Assembly: GCA_937965925.1 (NCBI GenBank)
Contig: CALCME010000066.1
Coordinates: 1 to 7,519, forward strand
Source of the DNA: Candidatus Absconditabacterales bacterium
GTDB taxonomy: Bacteria > Patescibacteriota > Gracilibacteria > Absconditabacterales > Absconditicoccaceae
Length of the DNA stretch: 7,519 nt
Direction of reading: 5' to 3'
Every line of letters begins with the position of its first letter. Within the stretch, counting starts at the first letter, position 1. A program made the translations under genes and the position numbers. The notes under the pieces were generated by a model, which was given only the letters and a program-made list of their open reading frames with translations, searched no databases and was not told the DNA's origin. Positions 1 through 6,614 of this stretch are shown here, piece by piece.

Positions 1-66
1 AATACGATCTTCTTGGGTCTCGCACTCGTTGCTGTTGTCTTCGTTCTGTTCTTTACATTGAGATAA
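1..66 (+). CDS. C-terminal end of a membrane protein (partial)
   Basis: Frame 1 is open from the window edge to a TAA stop at 64-66 and encodes 21 residues. The segment starts NTIFLGLALVAVVFVLF and ends with Arg. It is almost wholly hydrophobic with a basic last residue, as expected for a final transmembrane helix with a short cytoplasmic tail. The gene's identity cannot be told from this fragment. It converges on trmD, and the hairpin at 106-132 would terminate its transcript. That the frame is coding is inferred from composition, the stop position and the terminator that follows. Confidence 0.55.
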   Translation, partial: NTIFLGLALVAVVFVLFFTLR

Positions 67-105
67 ATAAGTTAAAAATATTACATACAACTAATACATA
101 ACTAG

Positions 106-132
106 AAACTACTCACTCTGAGTAGTTTTTTT
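106..132 (+). terminator. Rho-independent terminator between convergent genes
   Basis: A perfect 10-bp stem, AAACTACTCA (106-115) with TGAGTAGTTT (119-128), closes a three-base loop CTC. It is followed by more T residues to 132. It suits the plus-strand gene ending at 66. The stem also contains the stop codon (109-111) and last codons of the minus-strand trmD, so one structure may serve both convergent transcripts. Confidence 0.75.
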
Positions 133-882
133 ATTTCTCCACTCTTCAATCTTTGCATGATGTCCACTCAATAACACTTCAGGAATCTCATATCACTCAA
201 CAATCTGAGGTCTGGTATACTGAGGATACTCGAGATTTGTTCATCATTTTTCTGGTCTATAACTCTCGTCTTGTCGACTGAGTTCATCATTTATTACTCC
301 AGGCACGAGCCTCGCTATTGCTTCAATCATAACCATCACAGGTGCTTCTCATCACAACGTCACAAAATGTCCAAGTGAGAGTTTCTGAAAGACTTCATCA
401 CCATATGTATCACGACATCGTAACTCTACACGATGGTCTATTCCTTCATATCTTCCACATATATAGATGATATCTGTCATTCAATCTTCAGTATATGAGT
501 GTGCTATCTGTTGGGAAAAAAGAGTTGGACTAGGTGAGGGCATCACGATACGAAATGAGTTGTCTGATTCTCACGTTGCAAACCCCCTGTCTTCACAAGT
601 TCAGACATCCCCCTTATCAGGGGGAACCAAAATAGTTCTTCTTGATGTAATTTCTCCAACAGCATGTTTAAGAGCTGCTATAAGTGGTTCTGCTTTTATA
701 AGAAGTCATGCTCATCATCCATATATTTCATCATCGACCTGTCTGTGTCTATCGGTACAAAATTCTCTTGGATCGATAACATTAAACGAGATTTTCTCGT
801 CTTTTGTAGCTTTGTGAATAAGAGAGGTAGACACAAATGAGTCAAAGATGTGCGGGAAGATAGAAATGATATGGAAGTTCAT
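109..882 (-). CDS. trmD: tRNA (guanine-N1-)-methyltransferase TrmD
   Basis: TrmD methylates G37 at N1 in tRNAs with G at position 36, using S-adenosylmethionine, to prevent +1 frameshifting in the cytoplasm. Reading UGA as Gly gives 257 residues from ATG at 880-882 to TAG at 109-111. An in-frame TAA lies ten codons upstream, which supports this start. Family motifs in order: MNFHIISIFPHIF at the N-terminus, DDEIYGGGAG at about 50-59, ICGRYEGID at 141-149, VTLGGEAPVMVMIEAIARLVPGV, LEYPQYTRP at 217-225, and PEVLLSGHHAKIEEWR near the end. About 11 codons are UGA; the GGGAG motif itself is GGA-UGA-UGA-GCA-UGA. Residues 87-113 look like an insertion with no counterpart in other TrmDs (see the repeat at 544-624). 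No Shine-Dalgarno is visible. The gene lies 53 bases after the M23-SLH gene and may be co-transcribed with it. Confidence 0.96.
544..624 (-). repeat. Palindromic element inserted in frame within trmD
   Basis: These 81 bases encode TrmD residues 87-113. The flanking sequence, RRTILV and then MPSPTLFSQQIA, would join into a normal family segment without them. The stretch is locally GC-rich in an AT-rich gene. It holds CCCCCTTATCAGGGGG (609-624) as one palindrome, TGTCT (588-592) with AGACA (603-607) as a second, and a further CCCCC tract at 583-587. This resembles the small palindromic repeats that sit in genes without breaking the frame. Only one copy is in the window, so its repeat nature is inference. 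Confidence 0.5.
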
Positions 883-900
883 AGAATCAAGAAAGTAAAA

Positions 901-920
901 CCCTATGCTTTAGTTTAGGG
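901..920 (-). terminator. Weak hairpin between the M23-SLH gene and trmD
   Basis: CCCTA (901-905) pairs with TAGGG (916-920) around a 10-base loop. On the minus strand it is followed by GTTTTACTTT, a poor U tract. It could attenuate transcription after the M23-SLH gene, whose stop is at 936-938, or do nothing. The five-pair stem is too short to be sure. Confidence 0.25.
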
Positions 921-935
921 AAAGAGGAACAAAAA

Positions 936-2156
936 TTACGAGAACAGTCACTCACTATCCAACACCTTCCACAACACGACTGCTACTTCTTTTCTTGGTA
1001 TACTAGAGTGTATATATTCTCGAGAAGAAGAAATAAGTCATTTATGAAGAAAAACATCTAGATAGTTTTGCCACCAGTTGCTAGTTATCGTATCTTCAAG
1101 TGCATAAAATGTTCTTCATAAGATAGCGAGAAGTTGAGCTCAGGTTAATTCTGTATAAGGAGAAAATTGAAGAGATCATCATCTTGAGTATCATTTCATC
1201 ACTCAATATGTTTGAAGGCGTTCTAATGAGGACAACAGTTCAGCATCATCTGTAGGGGTATCTGCATATGAAATATAGTCATTATTCTGGATTGGTAATT
1301 TCCTATACAGAGCATACATATCAAGAATTCTATCTATCAACAAAGCCATCTCATATCTCTTGAGCATTCAGTCTGGATTCACACGATTATTATATCATTT
1401 TAGAATTCATTGTTTCTGTAATGATAAGATCGCTTGTTGTTGTTCTGGATCTGAAGGGAGATCTTCAAATATTCTTTTTGGAGAGAGTGCATGAAGATAC
1501 GGGAGTGGATTTTCAGTATATGAACTCATATACACCTTATCGGTATGCCAATAAGGATGAAATGGAGCAGAATCATTGTCTATCTGCAGGTGCAGATGAT
1601 ACTGCGTACTATGTCACGTTGATCAGCACAATCATATTATATCACCCTGCTTTACCGTCCGTTGCTCTTTCACATCTATACGTTCAAGATGTTCGTAACA
1701 AAAGAAGAAATTATCTTTCGTTCTCACCACCACGGTATTTCATTCATTCGTTGGATTCCCATCTCGATGCTTCACTCTTACGACCTCCCCATCACAGAAA
1801 CTTCATATAGGGGTATTCTTAGGAAGAATGATATCAATCCCAACATGTTCACCATGTCATCACTTCCAAGAAAAATACTGACATTGATGTAAGGTCGGAC
1901 ACATGAGTTTACATGCTACCAGACCATCGTCCAGATCACACTGTACGTTTCACATCTCACACGTTCACGTGAGCTGATGAGAAATCAAATACGCTCACAA
2001 TTTCCTTGCATCTATCTCTGCAAAACGTTCTATAAAATCATGCTGAAAGACTTCAAAAAAATCCCAAATATCAATTCGAGAAGATCTATCTTGCTCTTCA
2101 TAAGGGCGAGACATGATAGAAGAGTAGTTTTGAAGGGTGAAGAAGGGGATGTGCAT
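936..2156 (-). CDS. M23 (LytM-type) metallopeptidase with C-terminal SLH repeats
   Basis: With UGA as Gly this is one open frame of 406 residues, ATG at 2154-2156 to TAA at 936-938, with about 21 UGA codons. Residues 100-195 form a peptidase M23 domain. The HxxxD zinc motif is H104 and D108 in HVGID; the HxH motif is H187 and H189 in YHLHLQID; the conserved YxHL appears as CYEHLERI. Such zinc enzymes cut peptide cross-links in peptidoglycan. From about 229 come S-layer-homology repeats: IFEDLPSDPEQQQAILSLQK with GILKGY (229-283), a second to about 355 (SYADTPTDDAELLSSLERLQ, GVMKGY), and a degenerate third to the end (IPRKEVAVVLWKVL). SLH repeats usually anchor proteins to wall polymers. The 30 residues before the peptidase carry five cysteines. 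No signal peptide is visible, odd for a wall enzyme. The start is uncertain: the promoter would make ATG 2156 nearly leaderless, and ATG 2114 is an alternative. Confidence 0.88.
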
Positions 2157-2165
2157 AATGAAAGT

Positions 2166-2194
2166 AGTATAGTTGTTTGTATATATGTTTGCAA
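2166..2194 (-). promoter_or_regulatory. Sigma-70-like promoter of the M23-SLH gene
   Basis: On the minus strand, TTGCAA (2194-2189) is separated by exactly 17 bases from TATACT (2171-2166). Transcription would start near 2159, only three or four bases before the ATG at 2156, so the mRNA may be leaderless. The same TTGCAA-17-TATACT arrangement stands before the antiporter gene at 4740-4768. Confidence 0.6.
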
Positions 2195-2196
2195 AC

Positions 2197-2222
2197 AAAA
2201 AAAAACGCACATTAATGTACGT
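2197..2222 (-). terminator. Rho-independent terminator downstream of htpG
   Basis: An 18-base near-perfect inverted repeat (2205-2222: arms ACGCACAT and ATGTACGT, one wobble pair) is followed on the minus strand by a run of nine T residues (2205-2197). It would end transcripts coming from htpG about 180-200 bases after that gene's stop. It lies immediately upstream of the -35 box of the M23-SLH promoter and so insulates the two units. Confidence 0.7.
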
Positions 2223-2229
2223 TTTGATT

Positions 2230-2350
2230 GATATATATACAATTGTACGGACGATGCACTGCATCGTCCCCGTGAAGATCAGAAACATTCGTATATATGG
2301 ATTCTCACGTGAGGACAAGGCAGTGCCATTGTCCCTACGATATATATACA
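2230..2350. repeat. Paired-hairpin element flanked by a 12-base direct repeat
   Basis: Hairpin A (2249-2269) has a perfect 9-bp stem GGACGATGC/GCATCGTCC with loop ACT. Hairpin B (2313-2334) has stem GGACAAGGC/GCCATTGTCC with one bulged base and loop AGT. Read on the opposite strand, B shares GCACTGC at its apex with A, so the two are related and inverted with respect to each other. The sequence between them is itself partly palindromic (AGAAACATTC towards GGATTCT). GATATATATACA occurs on both sides (2230-2241 and 2339-2350), like a target duplication, though this motif is low in complexity. The layout resembles a REP pair or a small MITE. It lies in the htpG 3' untranslated region. Confidence 0.55.
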
Positions 2351-2402
2351 TGAATATCACCAATTCATCTAATTTATCCAACCTGTCTAATTGATCTATA
2401 CC

Positions 2403-4394
2403 TTACCCAATCAATCCATTCACTCTCTTCACAAATCATGCCATGTCTTCAAGTTCTCATCATTCTAGCAAGATTGCTTGCTCATAGACATACTGCATAA
2501 TTTCTTCGTTCCCTTCTCCTTTATCCAATACCTTTTTAATTAATGGATGCTGATCATTTACTTGTAGTATTCTCTTTGTCGGAGGAACGTCTTGTCCCAT
2601 TGATTTCATGATACGTTCCATCTGTGGTGATGGAAGTCCTTCTGGAGTTACGAGAACTCACAGGTTATCTCATATCTTATGTGTGAATTCTACTTTCTCC
2701 AATTTTTCTTCTCATATAGTCTTAGCAAAAAATTCCAAAGCATCTTTGTTCTCGGTAGATTTCTTTTCTGTCTCTTTCTTCTTTACTTCTTGTTCTTCTT
2801 GATCTCCAAGATGTATATCTGGGGAGGTTGCTGATGTAAGGTTAAATTCTTTGTACTCTTGGAGTCCATTTACCACATACTCATCCAAAGGATCTCCCAT
2901 AAGAATTACATCTGTCTTGTGTGTCTTAAACTGCTCAAGATATGGAGAATGCTTTATTTCTGTAATTGATTTTCATGTCAAATAGTACAATGGTGGAAGC
3001 GATTCAGGAGCATCAGCTTTCTTGTCATCTGCTCAGTCTTTGTCATCTGCTTTAGCAGATGGAGCTTCAGGAAGATCCCTACTTGTTGCATCTGCGATCT
3101 GAGCAAGAGTTCTTGGTTTTTCTACTTGAAGTGTCGAGTACAAGAGGAGTCATGCAATGTCATCTTGAAGTTCTTTTTCATAATGAACTCACTCTTTTAG
3201 GTATCTTCCATAATGTGCAAAGAAACTTGCATATGCATCTGGTTCAGTTTTTGCTAAGTATGAGAGTGACTTGAGAACTTCTTTGATCAGTGCTTGTTTT
3301 ATCTTATCAAGAACTTTGTTGTCTTGAAGGATTTCTCTCGAGACATTCAATGACAAGTCTGGAGTCTCTACTACTCATTTAACGAATCTTAATCGTACAG
3401 GAAGCAGATCTTTTGCTTTTTCAATGATCAACACATTCTGGACATACAATGATGGTCCATACTCTTGATCGTTCCCTCCACCTTGCATCTGTTCAAACAT
3501 CCCAGGTTGCTTTGGGATGAAGAGCATTGCTTTGAAGTTTACCAGTCATTCAATACTCACATGAATCGTGTCAAGTGGTCATTCTTGACTATAGGTCATC
3601 GTCTTGTAGAACTCGTCGTATTCTTCATTCTTGATAGATGATTTTTGCTTGGTCCAGAGTGATTGCATTTGATTGATTTGTTCCCATTCATCAGATGGTT
3701 TCATATCCTCCATCTTTTTCATCATAATAGGTACTGGCACATAGTTACTATGAGTCTTGATGAGACCTCTTAGGCGATAGTGATCAGCATACGCATCATT
3801 GTCATCAAGATTATTCAAGTAGAGCGTGATTGTCGTTCACCTTGTCGTCTTTGTCGAAACATCTAGTTCATATGCACCGTCTCACTCTGACGTCCACTTC
3901 ACAGCATCTGATCCATTTGCTTTCGTCTCTAGTTCAACTTTCTTCGCTACCATAAATGAACTATAAAATCCAATACCAAACTGTCCAATAAGGTCAGAAT
4001 TCATAGATCATTCTCCCTCTTTTTTTGCATCTTTCTTGGCTTTGTTACTTTTTTCCAGAGATTCCAAAAATGCTTTCGTTCACGACTTAGCAATCGTACC
4101 AATGTTTGAGATTACTTCATCACGATTCATCCCAATACCTGTATCAGTAATAGTAATCGTCTTTGCATCAGGATCTGTCTCGATCGTGATCTGAAGATCT
4201 GTTTCTTCACCTAGGTATGATGTATCTTGAAGAGAGAGCATTCTCGCTTTCTGGATTGCATCGTTCGAATTGGAGAGGAGTTCACGTAAGAATATATCTG
4301 TATTACTATAGATACTATGCGTTACCAATTGGATCAGCTGAGCCACGTCAGCATCGAATTGTTTAGTCTCGGTCATTGTTTCTTTCTTTGCCAT
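2403..4394 (-). CDS. htpG: Chaperone protein HtpG (bacterial Hsp90)
   Basis: Hsp90 family ATP-dependent cytosolic chaperone that remodels client proteins as a dimer. With UGA as Gly it is a single frame of 663 residues, ATG 4392-4394 to TAA 2403-2405, with about 17 UGA codons. The N-terminal GHKL ATPase shows E38 and N42 in RELLSNSNDA, D84 in DTGIGM, IGTIAKSG(UGA)TK at 98-107, and LIGQFGIGFYS at 135-145. The middle domain keeps NVSREILQ with the catalytic Arg at 353. The C-terminal dimerisation domain ends AILLEGGELEDMAGFVKRVN, where four glycines include three UGA. An Ala-, Asp- and Lys-rich stretch (about 440-465) precedes the YYLTGKS motif, and a charged stretch (about 530-545) follows it. 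Residue 334 is a CGA codon in LLPV-x-LRFVKG, where relatives have Tyr or Trp. A CIRCE-like operator and promoter lie upstream, so heat-shock control by HrcA is likely. Confidence 0.97.
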
Positions 4395-4427
4395 GTTTGA
4401 TATTTGTAAATGATAAATACGAAAGTA

Positions 4428-4454
4428 GTAGCACTATATGTTTGTACGTGCTAT
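4428..4454 (-). promoter_or_regulatory. CIRCE-like operator (putative HrcA site) of htpG
   Basis: GTAGCACTA (4428-4436), a spacer of exactly nine bases, then ACGTGCTAT (4446-4454). Against the CIRCE consensus TTAGCACTC-N9-GAGTGCTAA this matches 13 of 18 positions and keeps the core inverted repeat TAGCAC/GTGCTA. It covers the predicted htpG transcription start, just below the -10 box, which is the usual place for HrcA repression. Binding by HrcA is inference. Confidence 0.55.
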
Positions 4455-4482
4455 GTTATATATATATGAAAAATGATTGCAA
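4455..4482 (-). promoter_or_regulatory. Sigma-70-like promoter of htpG
   Basis: On the minus strand, TTGCAA (4482-4477) and TATAAC (4460-4455) are 16 bases apart. A start near 4448 would give a 5' leader of about 54 bases and lie inside the CIRCE-like repeat. No Shine-Dalgarno precedes the ATG; the nearest upstream bases are ACAAATATCAAAC. Confidence 0.5.
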
Positions 4483-4739
4483 CAGGTGATGGCAAATTAT
4501 TAGAATGATTTTTATATATGAAGAATAGTGTAGAGAGTCTACTATGTATACTCTATAGTAGACGGTATATAGTAGATATGAAAACTAAAAAAACGTAAAC
4601 AGAGCATATCACCTGATTTTATTTTGTCGGGAATGCAAATCTGGAGTATGAGGTGATTAGGGAGATATAAGGGAAAGAAGTCATACAAATCCTCTTTCCA
4701 TCATTTCCTACATTCAACAGAAAACTATAACTCCTTTTT
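4483..4739. other. Divergent intergenic region with inverted repeats, no gene seen
   Basis: This stretch separates the htpG promoter from the antiporter promoter. The clearest structure is GTCTACTAT (4537-4545) with ATAGTAGAC (4555-4563), a 9-bp inverted repeat around a 9-base centre. A third copy of the half-site, ATAGTAGAT, follows at 4569-4577. Neither side has a U tract, so it looks more like an operator than a terminator. CAGGTGAT (4483-4490) is mirrored by ATCACCTG (4608-4615), enclosing this array. No RNA gene or convincing coding frame was recognised. Confidence 0.4.
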
Positions 4740-4768
4740 TTGCAAATAAACCTCTCCATCATTATACT
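4740..4768 (+). promoter_or_regulatory. Sigma-70-like promoter of the antiporter gene
   Basis: TTGCAA (4740-4745), 17 bases, TATACT (4763-4768). Both boxes and the spacing are identical to the M23-SLH promoter on the other strand. Transcription from about 4775 would give a leader of about 35 bases. An AGGG lies in the leader, but 16 or more bases before the ATG, too far for a normal ribosome binding site. Confidence 0.6.
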
Positions 4769-4809
4769 TAGAGTGCTAGTATAAGGGCGTTTTAAGCAAA
4801 TATAAACAT

Positions 4810-6522
4810 ATGTATCTCATCGAACTCCTCCAAAACCTCATCCATAGCTCAGACCTGGCACAGCTCTCGGCAATTTTGGGGGTGGTGATGATTCTTACAG
4901 CGATTATTAAAAAACTCAATCAACCACTTATTATTTGATATCTAATAGCTGGAGTGCTCGTGGGGCCATTATTTTTGTGACTCATTGATCCAAGTGCTGA
5001 AGGGCATTGATTTATCGAACTCTTCTCTCATCTAGGTATATCACTGCTTCTGTTTATGGTATGAGTAGGGCTCAATCTCAAAGAAATCAAAGAACAGGGA
5101 AAAGTAGCACTAGGGGTTGGTATGATACAGATTATAGCAACGGTTGGATTCGGATATCTGATGAGTGTCTTTTTATGATACGATGCATCTACGAGTGTTT
5201 TCTTGGCTATATGACTGACGTTTTCTAGTACCATAGTTATCGTCAAACTACTCACAGACAAGGAAGAAAACGAGACGGTCTATGGAAAAATTTCAATATG
5301 AATTCTCATCGTCCAAGATCTAGTCGTGATGCTTGTGATGATACTGATTGCCTTGCAGTGATCCGGGAGCTGAGAGTGAGGAAGTAGTGTCTTGTTCTTG
5401 GAAGGATTTGTGTTGCTGTGTCTTGTTGTGCTCATCGCAAAATACGTTCTCCCAAGAGTCGTAAAATGGCTTGCTACAGAGCAAGAATTTTTGGTACTGG
5501 TGGGGATATGATACTGTCTTATACTTGGGACCTGTTTCCAGCTCGTCTGATTCTCATTCGAAACAGGGTGTCTCCTAGCCGGTATGTCATTCGCGACCTC
5601 ACCATTTCGTATGCAACTGACTTCCAAACTCACTCCACTCAGAGATTTCTTTCTGGTTCTCTTTTTCATAGGTATGTGACTCAATCTTTCTCGAGAAGGA
5701 CTTGACCAACATATACCACTTATTGGTGGATCACTCATTTTTGTTATGGTGTTTAAACCACTCATAATCTATCTTGCAGCAACAAGATTTGGCTATTCAC
5801 ATCAAGTCAGTTTTAAGTCAGCAACAAGTCTTGGACAGATATCAGAGTTTGGGTTTATTATTCTTGCTATTTGACTCTCACTTTGATATGTAAGTGACGA
5901 CTCATTGATGTCAGCAATGGTCGTAATCGGTCTGGTTTCTATATGAGTATCAAGTTATTTGACCATGAATAACAACGAAATATATACACGAATGCAAAAA
6001 TACTTGGGTGACGATATGACTGCTTCTACTGAGGAGATATGAAATGATGAACTCGAACGTGTCGATGTAATTCTGTTTGGATATGGGAGAATGTGATACC
6101 ATCTTGCAGCGAAGTTCACTAGTGATCAGGTTTCACATGTCGTGATAGACCATAACCCTGAGCTTGTACAAGAGCTTGAAGAAAGACCAGGAGAGTATAT
6201 CTTTGCTGATGCAAGCAATAGTGAAGTATATAAACATCTGTTTCACCATGAACTCAAAATGGTTATTACCACTACCAGAGACCTAGAGGATGACCTCCTT
6301 ATCATCAGTGAAGTACAAACATACAATCCTGACATCATTATCGTTGCCGTCTCAAATCATGTACAACAAGCTCTAACTCTATACGAAGCATGAGCAGACT
6401 ATGTGATCATGCCTGAAGCTTTATGAGCTAAACATGCGACAGCTCTTGTTGAAGAAATTTGATTTGATAGTGAGAAATTTATACAGGAGAAGGTAAAGCA
6501 TGTGAAGGAGTTGAGAGGGTAA
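4810..6522 (+). CDS. CPA2 (Kef-type) monovalent cation:proton antiporter with TrkA-N domain
   Basis: Reading UGA as Gly gives 570 residues, ATG 4810-4812 to TAA 6520-6522, with about 21 UGA codons among some 52 glycines. Residues 1 to about 385 are a Na+/H+ exchanger domain of roughly 12 membrane helices. CPA2 signatures: LIIGYLIAGVLVGP, FSSTIVIVKLL, GILIVQDLVVML (Q169-D170 in the ion path), LVGFSFETGCLLAG, LFFIGMGLNL and TSLGQISEFGFIIL. From about 417 a cytosolic TrkA-N (RCK) domain starts with VILFGYGRMGYHLA; its GxGxxG glycines are 424, 426 and 429, the last a UGA. This domain binds a nucleotide ligand and gates transport. Such proteins exchange K+ or Na+ for H+ at the cytoplasmic membrane for pH and osmotic balance. 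Selectivity cannot be read from the sequence, and no TrkA-C domain is evident. It is divergent from htpG and has its own promoter. Confidence 0.94.
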
Positions 6523-6550
6523 TGTTATGTACGATTCACATACGAACTTC

Positions 6551-6578
6551 TTGACAGAATCTTTTTCGGGATTATATT
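6551..6578 (+). promoter_or_regulatory. Sigma-70-like promoter of the lipoprotein gene
   Basis: A perfect TTGACA (6551-6556), 16 bases, then TATATT (6573-6578). The -35 box differs from the TTGCAA of the other three promoters here. The leader is A-rich (AACAAAAAATAAAAATAAT before the ATG) with no Shine-Dalgarno. Confidence 0.5.
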
Positions 6579-6614
6579 TCTAGAGAACCTACTATAACAA
6601 AAAATAAAAATAAT

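Noticed and set aside
467..817. 116-residue plus-strand open frame and a similar one at 1421-1810
   Set aside because: Both are antisense to genes (trmD, M23-SLH) whose recoded minus-strand frames match conserved families; the plus-strand products show no family motif.
1995..2381. Start of the M23-SLH gene at the upstream ATG at 2381
   Set aside because: The added N-terminus would read through a strong terminator, the promoter and the paired-hairpin element, and it is low-complexity sequence.
2403..4394. htpG, the antiporter gene, trmD and the M23-SLH gene as pseudogenes broken by many stops
   Set aside because: All internal stops are UGA, none is UAA or UAG, no frameshift is needed, and UGA falls on conserved glycines.
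4633..4749. 38-residue plus-strand frame with one UGA, ending TAA
   Set aside because: Overlaps the -35 box of the antiporter promoter, has no ribosome binding site or own promoter, and is short enough to occur by chance under code 25.
4771..4779. GAGTGCTAG after the antiporter -10 box, 8 of 9 with a CIRCE half-site
   Set aside because: The partner half-site at the required N9 distance is absent (3 of 9 matches), and one or two such single half-sites are expected by chance in a window of this size.
5280..5765. 161-residue minus-strand open frame, and a 95-residue plus-strand frame at 5418-5705
   Set aside because: Both are shadows of the antiporter coding frame, which contains clear CPA2 motifs across the same region.
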